Shown here piece after piece: positions 54,223 through 64,000 of a stretch of 64,000 nucleotides of DNA (position 1 is its first letter; every line of letters begins with the position of its first letter). The position numbers and the translations under genes were made by a program. The stretch is from Actinokineospora terrae (GTDB lineage Bacteria > Actinomycetota > Actinomycetes > Mycobacteriales > Pseudonocardiaceae): the NCBI RefSeq assembly GCF_900111175.1, contig NZ_FOGI01000005.1, positions 248,001-312,000 of the forward strand, written 5' to 3'. The notes beneath the pieces are model-generated. The model ran no database searches, had not been told where the DNA came from, and was given only the letters and a program-made list of their open reading frames with translations.

Positions 54223-54573
54223 CGCCTGACCCACCTCGTTCCAGGACGCACCGCCGGTGCGGGCCGCGGCGACGGCGCGCTGGGTCAGCGGCCGGTGCCA
54301 GGACTCGATCTCGGTGAGCAACTTGAGCGCGACGTCGGGCCGGGTCTTGATCAGCACCTCCACCTGCTCGCGCAGCACGTCCGACTTGACCAGCAGCCAC
54401 CCCGGTGGCTCGGCCTCGACGGCGGGCAGGGCGTGGCCGCGCAACCAGTGCGCCACGGCCTCGTCGCGGGTGGCGAAGTGGCGGTCGGCCACCCAGCCGC
54501 AGTCGCAGTGCGGCCTCAGGTCGGTGATAGTGCCCTGGTGACCCGGCAGGTCCATGTCGTCCATGACTGTCAA
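54172..54573 (-). CDS. Small helix-turn-helix protein with N-terminal cysteine/histidine motif
   Basis: A 133-residue protein. The N-terminus has HCDCGW and H/C residues that suggest a zinc site; the C-terminus carries a helix-turn-helix (SWNEVGQALGVTRQAAHERF). TTG at 54573 follows AAGG; ATG at 54564 is an alternative. A perfect dyad (GTCAAG-ATAC-CTTGAC, 54569-54584) overlaps its start, consistent with autoregulation. Confidence 0.75.
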   Translation of the reverse strand: MTVMDDMDLPGHQGTITDLRPHCDCGWVADRHFATRDEAVAHWLRGHALPAVEAEPPGWLLVKSDVLREQVEVLIKTRPDVALKLLTEIESWHRPLTQRAVAAARTGGASWNEVGQALGVTRQAAHERFRGLS

Positions 54574-54584
54574 GATACCTTGAC
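54569..54584. promoter_or_regulatory. Dyad operator at the start of the HTH gene
   Basis: GTCAAG-ATAC-CTTGAC is perfectly symmetrical and overlaps the TTG start of the HTH gene. It lies ~100 bp upstream of icd, so the HTH protein may also affect icd. Confidence 0.6.
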
Positions 54585-54687
54585 GGACCTACCCTTCGGG
54601 TGACCGTGCCCACAGGCACCGCGCGCCCGGATAGCAGTACGCTTGTACCGTTTTATGGCGCAAAAGGCGAGAGGAGCACCGCGGCTC

Positions 54688-55905
54688 ATGGCCAAGATCA
54701 AGGTCCAGGGGAAGGTCGTCGAACTCGACGGCGACGAGATGACCCGGATCATCTGGCAGTTCATCAAGGACAAGCTGGTCCACCCCTACCTGGACGTGGA
54801 CCTGGAGTACTACGACCTGGGCATCGAGCACCGCGACGCCACCGACGACCAGGTGACCATCGACGCCGCCAACGCCATCAAGCAGCACGGGGTCGGCGTC
54901 AAGTGCGCCACCATCACCCCGGACGAGGCGCGGGTCGAGGAGTTCGGCCTGAAGAAGATGTGGGTCTCGCCCAACGGCACGATCCGCAACATCCTCGGCG
55001 GCGTGGTGTTCCGCGAGCCGATCATCATCTCCAACATCCCCCGGCTGGTGCCCGGCTGGACCAAGCCGATCATCATCGGCCGCCACGCCCACGGCGACCA
55101 GTACAAGGCCACCAACTTCAAGGTCCCCGGCGCCGGTGAGCTGACCATCACCTTCACGCCGCAGGACGGCTCCGAGCCGATCAAGCACGTGGTGGCCAAC
55201 TACGGCCCCGACGGCGGCGTCGCGATGGGCATGTACAACTACAACAAGTCGATCGAGGACTTCGCCCGCGCGTCGTTCTCCTACGGCCTGCAGCGCGAGT
55301 ACCCGGTCTACCTGTCGACCAAGAACACCATCCTCAAGGCCTACGACGGTGCCTTCAAGGACATCTTCCAGGCCGTGTTCGAGGCGGAGTTCAAGGCCGA
55401 CTTCGAGGCCAAGGGCCTCACCTACGAGCACCGGCTCATCGACGACATGGTCGCCGCCGCGCTCAAGTGGGAGGGCGGCTACGTCTGGGCCTGCAAGAAC
55501 TACGACGGCGACGTCCAGTCCGACACCGTCGCGCAGGGCTTCGGCTCCCTCGGCCTGATGACCTCCGTCCTGTCCACCCCGGACGGCCGCACCGTCGAGG
55601 CGGAGGCCGCCCACGGCACCGTCACCCGCCACTACCGCCAGCACCAGGCGGGCAAGCCGACCTCGACCAACCCCATCGCGTCCATCTACGCCTGGACCCG
55701 AGGCCTGGCCCACCGCGGCAAGCTCGACAACACCCCCGAGGTCACCGGCTTCGCCCAGACCCTCGAGCGCGTCGTCATCGAAACCGTCGAGAGCGGCAAG
55801 ATGACCAAGGACCTGGCACTGCTGGTCGGCAAGGACCAGGAGTGGCAGACGACTGAGGACTTCTTGGCCACGCTGGATGAGAACCTGCAGAAGGCTGCGG
55901 GCTGA
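54688..55905 (+). CDS. icd: NADP-dependent isocitrate dehydrogenase
   Basis: A 405-residue enzyme of the homodimeric eukaryotic-like class (as M. tuberculosis Icd1): it oxidises isocitrate to 2-oxoglutarate in the TCA cycle. It shows [19 protein letters not shown] for isocitrate binding, the YDGD metal site and [14 protein letters not shown] at 54688 ([15 protein letters not shown]) was chosen; the frame extends to 54643 without support. Confidence 0.96.
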   Translation: MAKIKVQGKVVELDGDEMTRIIWQFIKDKLVHPYLDVDLEYYDLGIEHRDATDDQVTIDAANAIKQHGVGVKCATITPDEARVEEFGLKKMWVSPNGTIRNILGGVVFREPIIISNIPRLVPGWTKPIIIGRHAHGDQYKATNFKVPGAGELTITFTPQDGSEPIKHVVANYGPDGGVAMGMYNYNKSIEDFARASFSYGLQREYPVYLSTKNTILKAYDGAFKDIFQAVFEAEFKADFEAKGLTYEHRLIDDMVAAALKWEGGYVWACKNYDGDVQSDTVAQGFGSLGLMTSVLSTPDGRTVEAEAAHGTVTRHYRQHQAGKPTSTNPIASIYAWTRGLAHRGKLDNTPEVTGFAQTLERVVIETVESGKMTKDLALLVGKDQEWQTTEDFLATLDENLQKAAG

Positions 55906-56578
55906 GTGTTTGTGGAGACGGCCCTCGCGCTTCGGCGCGGGGGCCGTTTGCTTTTCGGGGGTTGTCCACAGGGTGGCTGCTTGCTGCGCCTGTTTTGTCG
56001 GTGGCCGCCGGTAAGCTGTGTATCGGGGGCTGCTGTGGTGGGTTTGATCTTGAGCTGGGGGGTGTCCGGCTCTCGTGCTCGCCTGCGGCGTCGACGGTCA
56101 ACGGCTCGCCTTCGGCATTGCGTGGGGGCGCGAGTTTCGAGCTTTGCTCGATGGGGCGAGCTTGTTTTGTGCGGGCCCCTACGACACCCGTGGCAGGACC
56201 GCAAAGCAGGGGCCGAAAAGCGTGGCCCTGTCCGCGAACGACGCTACGGGTGCCGTTCCCCCACACAAAAACAAGTCCGCCCCATCGAGCCGGGTTGGCA
56301 CCAGCGACTCCGAGGAGCGGTTGGTGGCCAACGTCGTAGAGGGGCACGTCAGGCCAATGCTGCAGGGGAGCGCGCTGGGGGCCAGCGCCTGTGAGGGGCG
56401 GGTGTGGGCCAACGTTGTTTGGGGCCCGTTCGGACCAACGTTCACGAGGGGCGGGGGTTGTGACTGTCGGTGCTGGGGGTTGGCTCCAGTGGGTGGTTCG
56501 GGTGTTTGGCACTGGCGCTGGTGTGGTGGGGTGCGGGACCGTGGGGGAGAGCCGTCCGCGCGCTGTGGAGTGTGAGTC
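55906..56578. other. Non-coding interval carrying structured repeat copy 2
   Basis: Starts with a hairpin after icd (GGCCCTCGCGC / GCGCGGGGGCC near 55919-55945), which is the likely icd terminator. The structured repeat (55960-56455) fills most of the rest. Nothing else recognised. Confidence 0.7.
55960..56455 (+). repeat. Structured repeat element, copy 2
   Basis: Plus-strand copy of the 25590-26058 element. Order: TTGTCCACAGG at 55962; CTGTGTATCGGGGGCTGCT; TTGATCTTGAGCTGGGGG; GCCTTCGGCATTG; arm 1 at 56147-56175; loop with GCAAAGCAGGGGCCGAAAAG and CGAACGACGCTA; arm 2 at 56260-56289; GTTGGCACCAGCGACTCCGA; degenerate ~28-bp repeats around GGCCAACGTTGT to ~56455. The arms are complementary over 29-30 bp. 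At two stem positions both partners differ from copy 1 in a compensating way. Confidence 0.85.
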
Positions 56579-56896
56579 GTGTTGTTGCCCAAGGGGACCC
56601 TGCTCGTCGGTGGTGGGATCGTCGCTGTGGCCATCATTTATTCGATGGGGGTCGATCCGCCGAGTGGTCAGTCGTCGCCTGCCAGTGGGGTTGGGGGGTG
56701 TCGGGTGGCGGTGACCGCTGACGTTCTGAATGTGCGGGCTGCTCCTGAGGCGGCTGCGGCGGTGGTCGGGAAGTTCAAGACCGGGGCGGAGACCGACGCC
56801 GAGAAGGTCGTGCAGAACGGGTTCCGGAAGCTGGGCGAGAACCGGTGGGCGGCGACGGAGTTCCTCAAGCCGCTCGACGGGCGCGACTGCGGGTAG
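56579..56896 (+). CDS. Small SH3-domain membrane or secreted protein
   Basis: A 105-residue protein. A hydrophobic N-terminus (GTLLVGGGIVAVAIIYSMG) acts as signal or anchor; the rest is a bacterial SH3 domain (CRVAVTADVLNVRAAPEAAAAVVG ... WAATEFLKPLDGRDCG, in part) with two cysteines that could pair. Such domains bind cell-wall peptides in relatives. GTG start at 56579. Confidence 0.78.
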   Translation: MLLPKGTLLVGGGIVAVAIIYSMGVDPPSGQSSPASGVGGCRVAVTADVLNVRAAPEAAAAVVGKFKTGAETDAEKVVQNGFRKLGENRWAATEFLKPLDGRDCG

Positions 56897-56924
56897 GCGG
56901 TAGCCCGGTCACTAGGGTGTTCGC

Positions 56925-57731
56925 GTGCTGACTGTCTCCACTGTCAACGTGAATGGCCTGCGCGCCGCCGCCAAGAAGGGCTTCCTGGACTGGCTGGCGA
57001 CCACCGAGGCCGACGTCGTGTGCCTGCAAGAGGTGCGCGCCCCCGTCGAGGAGCTCCCGGGCGAGCTCAGCGACGGCTGGCACGCCGTGCACGCCGAGTC
57101 CACCCTGCTGCGCGGCCGCAACGGTGTCGCCGTGTACTCGCGGGCCGAGCCGGAGGCCACCAGGGTCGGCTTCGGCGTCCCCGAGTTCGAGGCCAGCGGC
57201 CGGTACGTGGAGGCCTGGTTCCCGAACCTGGTCGTGGCCAGCGTGTACCTGCCCAGCGGCGAGGTCGGCACGCTGCGGCAGGACCAGAAGGAGCGCTTCA
57301 TGGCGACCTTCCTGCCCTACCTCGTCGAACTCCGCGCCAAGGCCGCCACCGACGGCCGCGAGGTCCTGGTCTGCGGCGACTGGAACATCGCGCACCAGGA
57401 GATCGACCTCAAGGCCTGGAAGGCCAACCGCAAGAACGCGGGCTTCACCCCCGGCGAACGCGCCTGGATGACCCGGGTCTTCGACGAGGCCGGTTACCGC
57501 GACGTCCTGCGCCAGCTCCACCCGGACGGGCCGGGCCCGTACACCTGGTGGTCCTACCGCGGCAAGGCCTTCGACAACGACTCCGGCTGGCGCATCGACC
57601 TGCACGTCTCCACCCCGCGCCTGGCCACCCGCACCCACTCCATCACCGTCGAACGCCCCGAGAGCTACGACGCCCGCTGGACCGACCACGCCCCCGTCAC
57701 CGCCGTCTACGACTGGCCGCCCGCCGAGTGA
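56925..57731 (+). CDS. xthA: Exodeoxyribonuclease III (AP endonuclease)
   Basis: A 268-residue Mg-dependent nuclease of the Exo III/APE1 family that cuts at abasic sites in base-excision repair. Motifs: TVNVNGLRAA, LQEVRAP with the metal-binding Glu, CGDWNIAHQEIDLK, WWSYRGKAF, and TDHAPV with the catalytic His. GTG start at 56925, 28 bp after the SH3 gene. Confidence 0.93.
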   Translation: MLTVSTVNVNGLRAAAKKGFLDWLATTEADVVCLQEVRAPVEELPGELSDGWHAVHAESTLLRGRNGVAVYSRAEPEATRVGFGVPEFEASGRYVEAWFPNLVVASVYLPSGEVGTLRQDQKERFMATFLPYLVELRAKAATDGREVLVCGDWNIAHQEIDLKAWKANRKNAGFTPGERAWMTRVFDEAGYRDVLRQLHPDGPGPYTWWSYRGKAFDNDSGWRIDLHVSTPRLATRTHSITVERPESYDARWTDHAPVTAVYDWPPAE

Positions 57732-58049
57732 GCGGGCGGGCCGCGGCGCGCCGGAGCGGGGGTCACTCTTGTGGGTGGACTGTGGGTCACGAGGTGCGGT
57801 CGGGCGGGCACTGGGTGTTCCGCAGGTCGGGGTGCGCTTGCTGTGAGCGGGGACACGCGGCGGGCAGCCAGGTGGCGGTTTGGTGATCGACTACCCCGTG
57901 CCGCGAGGGGTACGGGAGGGGGATAGTCTCGCTCGCGTCAGCCGAACGTGCGGTCTTGACCGCCACGATCGGTCGCGGGTTCCGGGGACCAGGCCGATGG
58001 TGCTAGTCCAATCGAGGGACGGTACAGCAGTGTCTAAGGGTGTCGATTC
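57732..58049. other. Intergenic region xthA / small membrane protein
   Basis: No gene. It is GC-rich, with CCCCGTGCCGCGAGGGG-type stem potential near 57894-57916. No clear promoter was identified. Confidence 0.3.
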
Positions 58050-58352
58050 GTGAGCGTGTGGTCTGCGCGCTCGCTGGGGTCGCGCGTGGCGGTCGCCGGG
58101 TCGGTGGCCGCGGTCTTCCTGGTCGAGTCCGCGCAGGGTGCGTCGGCGGCGACCGGGGGGACGGTCGAGAGCAGTGTCCCGTTCACCGTGGCCGGTCCGG
58201 TCGGGATCGCGGCGGTGGCGGTGGGGGCCGGTGGGCTCGCGGTGGGTCTGCTGCGCAGGCGCAAGGCGTCGAAGGCGCCCGTCACGCCCGTGGTGGTCGC
58301 GCCGTTGAAGGTGCCCGCGCCGAGGCGTTCGCAGGCCGACAACCCGGCCTGA
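58050..58352 (+). CDS. Small secreted/membrane protein
   Basis: A 100-residue protein with a signal-like N-terminus (VAVAGSVAAVFLVESAQGASA), a second hydrophobic segment (VGIAAVAVGAGGLAVGLL) followed by RRRK, and a Pro/Val tail. The LLRRRK pattern suggests a membrane anchor. No family recognised. GTG start at 58050. Confidence 0.6.
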   Translation: MSVWSARSLGSRVAVAGSVAAVFLVESAQGASAATGGTVESSVPFTVAGPVGIAAVAVGAGGLAVGLLRRRKASKAPVTPVVVAPLKVPAPRRSQADNPA

Positions 58353-58363
58353 TCCAGAGCACG

Positions 58364-58398
58364 CAAGAGGCCCCCCGCCACAAGCGGGGGGCCTCTTG
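58364..58398. terminator. Strong bidirectional terminator
   Basis: CAAGAGGCCCCCCGC / GCGGGGGGCCTCTTG, a perfect 15-bp stem with a 5-base loop, between the small membrane protein gene and the convergent subtilisin. Confidence 0.85.
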
Positions 58399-58425
58399 TC
58401 GTCAGAACCAGCCTTTAGAACTACC

Positions 58426-58470
58426 TGACCGCTGCCAGGGCAGTGCTAGCGGACCGCCGCCAGGGCAGTG

Positions 58471-58490
<20 letters not shown>
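58426..58490. repeat. 25-bp tandem repeat over the subtilisin stop codon
   Basis: Units at 58426-58450 and 58451-58475 and a 15-bp partial unit at 58476-58490 share GGACCGCCGCCAGGGCAGTG. The repeat duplicates the last codons and the stop of the S8 gene, so a recent local duplication has happened. Confidence 0.75.
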
Positions 58491-61840
<3,350 letters not shown>

Positions 61841-62027
61841 GGTGGCCTTTCGTGATCGGTGCAGAGACGGATTCCGCCGACGCTAGGGCTTCGGCCCGCC
61901 CGTGGTGAACGATCATCACCCGATCTCCGCCCAACTGTCCCCGTTCGGGCTATGGTCTGGTCCGAAACCCGCCCGAGTGAAGATCTTTCGCGTTGCGGCC
62001 GTGGCCTGGGCGGCTAGAGTTCCCGTG

Positions 62028-63032
62028 GTGACCGAGAACGAGTCGGCGCTGACCCGGCTGCGCGCCAGGCGGCCAGCCATCGACCACCTGATCCGGGCCT
62101 TCGACGCGTTCACCGAGCGGTACGGCAACCACTTCGCCGCATCGATCACCTACTTCAGCGTCCTGTCGCTGTTCCCGCTGACGCTCATCGGCGTCGCCGT
62201 CCTCGGCTTTGTCCTCACCGGGCAGCCGGACACGTTGGAAGAGCTGCGCAAGAGCATCGTGAACGCGGCCCCCACGAGCATCCGCGAAACGCTGAACAGC
62301 CTCGTCGATACCGCCATCAACGAACGCGGCAAGGTCGGCGTGATAGGCCTGCTCACCGCCGCTTACACCGGCCTCGGCTGGATGAGCAACCTGCGCGACG
62401 CGCTCACCGCGCAGTGGGGACAAAAGTTCGTGCAGCCCCCGTTCTTCAAGGGGATGCTGATGGACCTGTTGGCGCTGCTTGGCTTGGGCGCCGCTATGGC
62501 CGTGTCGTTCGGTCTTAGCGCGATCGGCAGCGGTCTGGCTGACACGCTGTTGGATGCGGTAGGGCTAGGCGGCTACGGGTGGGCCAAGGTCGTGCTGTTC
62601 ATCGTCGCGACTATCTTGTCGATTGGCGCTAACTGGCTCGTGTTCTTGTGGGTGATCGCGCGGCTGCCCCGTAAGCCGGTGAGCGTGAAGAGCGCGGTTC
62701 GCGGGGCTCTTGCCGCCGCCATCGGGTTCGAGATCCTGAAGCTGGTCGGCGCGCTGTACCTGAACGTTGTGCTGGGCGGGCCGCTGGGCGCGATCATCGG
62801 CCCGATCGTGGGTCTGCTCGTGTTCGCGAACCTCGTCTCCCGATTCCTCCTGCTCGTCACGGCCTGGACCGCGACGGCCAAGGAGAACATCATCACCGAA
62901 CCCGTGGCCGCACCCCCGCCCGCCGTCATCCGGCCGGTGGTGGAGGTCGCTCGCGCCCCGCGCGCCCGCGAAGCCCTCGGCCTCGTCGGCGTCGGCGCGC
63001 TGTTGGGCCTGGCTTGGCGCCGCCGCAAGTGA
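62028..63032 (+). CDS. YihY/UPF0761-family inner-membrane protein
   Basis: A 334-residue protein. After a cytoplasmic N-terminus come about six membrane segments (AASITYFSVLSLFPLTLIGVAVLGF, GVIGLLTAAYTGLGWMSNL, LLALLGLGAAMAVSFGL and more, in part). YihY-family proteins, once called ribonuclease BN, are of unclear function. It follows trpS in related genomes too. GTG at 62028. Its TGA overlaps the next gene's GTG (GTGA). Confidence 0.85.
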   Translation: MTENESALTRLRARRPAIDHLIRAFDAFTERYGNHFAASITYFSVLSLFPLTLIGVAVLGFVLTGQPDTLEELRKSIVNAAPTSIRETLNSLVDTAINERGKVGVIGLLTAAYTGLGWMSNLRDALTAQWGQKFVQPPFFKGMLMDLLALLGLGAAMAVSFGLSAIGSGLADTLLDAVGLGGYGWAKVVLFIVATILSIGANWLVFLWVIARLPRKPVSVKSAVRGALAAAIGFEILKLVGALYLNVVLGGPLGAIIGPIVGLLVFANLVSRFLLLVTAWTATAKENIITEPVAAPPPAVIRPVVEVARAPRAREALGLVGVGALLGLAWRRRK

Positions 63033-63601
63033 CCTGGGAGCCTCTGCCCGTCACGGAAGTCGCTCGACTGTTCGCGGCGTTCGAGGCTCCTTGGTGGATC
63101 GCTGGGGGCTATGCGATCGAACTGGCGCTAGAGCGGCCGGTACGCGAACACGACGACGTCGATGTCCTACTGCTGCGTCGAGACCACGTCGCCGTGCAGC
63201 AGGTCTTAGAGGGCTGGGAACTGTGGGCCGCTGACCCACCGGGCACTCTCCGACCGTGGCTGTCGGGACAGTCCCTGCCGACCACGGTCCACGACATCTG
63301 GTGCCGCCGCGGCGAAGGCCCATGGCAACTCCAACTAATGATCGACGAGTCCTCAGCCGCCGACTGGACCTCCCGCCGCGACCCGCGCTTACGCCGCCCC
63401 ATCGCCACTCTGGGGGCGCTGGACGCGCGCGGCATTCCGTACCTCGCGCCGGAGGTGCAGCTGTTCTACAAGTCCCAGGCTCCCCGCTCCAAGGACTGGA
63501 CCGACTTCACCGCCGTGCTGCCCGTCCTCACCGAGACCCAGCGCCACTGGCTCGCGGCCGCACTCCCCGCAGACCACCCCTGGCGGCCCCACCTGGCCTG
63601 A
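63029..63601 (+). CDS. Nucleotidyltransferase-like protein (ANT(2'')/MNT fold)
   Basis: A 190-residue protein with WWIAGGYAIELALERPVREHDDVDVLLLR, the start of a minimal nucleotidyltransferase (GG, D-x-D motif HDDVDV). Similar proteins include aminoglycoside adenylyltransferases, but here resistance is not implied by sequence. It is translationally coupled to the yihY-family gene. Confidence 0.72.
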   Translation: MTWEPLPVTEVARLFAAFEAPWWIAGGYAIELALERPVREHDDVDVLLLRRDHVAVQQVLEGWELWAADPPGTLRPWLSGQSLPTTVHDIWCRRGEGPWQLQLMIDESSAADWTSRRDPRLRRPIATLGALDARGIPYLAPEVQLFYKSQAPRSKDWTDFTAVLPVLTETQRHWLAAALPADHPWRPHLA

Positions 63602-63960
63602 CCGCCCCTGCCCCGCCGAGTCGCTGCCCCGCGGAGACGCTCCCCAGTTCCGCCGCGCCGACCAAGATCACCGACCCCAGCCCCCACCCTCTCCGGGGGG
63701 CGGCCCCGACGCCAGTCTATCGGGTGGCAAGGGGGGACGGGGTGGGTTGGCGGGATCTGTGGACAACTGGGGCGTTGTGGATGGCGGCGACCTGGGCGGA
63801 GGGCGGTCGGGGGTGAGGTGAGGGGGAGAAGTTCGCCCAGTAGGGCGATACAGGCCCGCTTGTCCTGAGGACGCCCGGCGGCTGGACAAGCCGCTGAGGG
63901 CCCGGCAGGTAGTCGGTGCCCACCGAATGGCCACGCCGAGCAAGGGGCCACACAGCACAA
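63602..63960. other. Intergenic stretch with short repeat copy 2 and a DnaA-type box
   Basis: No gene recognised. It contains the repeat block 63678-63722 and TGTGGACAA (63758-63766), the reverse complement of the DnaA-box consensus TTGTCCACA. It is otherwise G-rich on the plus strand. Confidence 0.5.
63678..63722 (+). repeat. Short intergenic repeat, copy 2
   Basis: Matches 41568-41611: CAGCCCCCACCC, CCGGGGGGCG, GCCAGTCTATCGG in order. Followed 36 bp later by a DnaA-type box. Confidence 0.65.
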
Positions 63961-63997
63961 GGCCCCGTCCGGCAGCGTGCAGCAGCCGGACGGGGCC
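63961..63997. terminator. Terminator at the right edge
   Basis: GGCCCCGTCCGGC / GCCGGACGGGGCC, a perfect 13-bp stem with an 11-base loop. It probably serves a gene beyond the window. Confidence 0.75.
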
Positions 63998-64000
63998 GAG

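Overview
The window is chromosomal DNA from a high-G+C actinobacterium, most likely order Pseudonocardiales (family Pseudonocardiaceae). The evidence is the strongly G/C-biased third codon positions, frequent GTG/TTG starts with GGAGG-type ribosome sites, an SOS mutasome locus (imuA'-imuB-dnaE2), and a gene neighbourhood that matches the mycobacterial block uvrD1 / M23 peptidase / sucC / sucD / DUF5336 / perM / purN / purH / chorismate mutase. The family assignment is inference; the synteny is from general knowledge of Mycobacterium tuberculosis Rv0948c-Rv0957.

Layout. 1-2004: a membrane Ser/Thr kinase running off the left edge and a divergent spermidine-synthase-like methyltransferase. 2001-12792: an accessory island inside a broken HhH-GPD (base-excision-repair-like) gene. 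The 3' part of the host gene lies at 2001-2492 and its 5' part at 12685-12792. Between them are a frame-broken NACHT NTPase, a complete second HhH-GPD copy, a rolling-circle-type Rep protein with a coupled small ORF, a zinc-motif protein, an XRE regulator, a membrane protein with a RHIM-like motif, a large serine integrase, another 5' HhH-GPD fragment and a Fic protein. It looks like several integrations at one att site, and I see no DNA-transfer gene. 12849-18385: LysR/EamA pair, then a PspC-type sensor kinase/LuxR regulator pair facing a PspC/LiaF-like membrane operon. 18512-22284: guaA, aldehyde dehydrogenase, a tyrosine-phosphatase-like protein. 22277-28395: dnaE2, imuB and imuA' under LexA control, with a long structured repeat between imuB and dnaE2. 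28863-38518: thioesterase, purH/purN, perM-like, DUF5336, sucD/sucC, a B12-fold protein and a large membrane protein. 39098-44780: M23 peptidase, serine hydrolase, uvrD1/pcrA, and chorismate mutase behind a Tyr/Phe leader peptide and attenuator. 44853-51084: small membrane protein, two membrane proteins and two tandem PASTA-less Ser/Thr kinases. Three proteins here share one extracytoplasmic C-terminal domain. 51085-64000: mostly housekeeping genes (icd, xthA, trpS, yihY family), a secreted subtilisin, small membrane and zinc-motif proteins, a GNAT and a nucleotidyltransferase-like protein.

Working together: purH/purN/guaA serve purine synthesis; sucCD and icd serve the TCA cycle; imuA'/imuB/dnaE2 form the SOS mutasome; the PspC genes form an envelope-stress circuit with a shared dyad operator; the 45-51 kb cluster looks like an envelope signalling unit. 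The least explained signals are the covarying hairpin repeat (two copies, 25.6-26.06 kb and 55.96-56.46 kb), a terminator placed between the SOS promoter and imuA', and the stacked integrations in the HhH-GPD gene.
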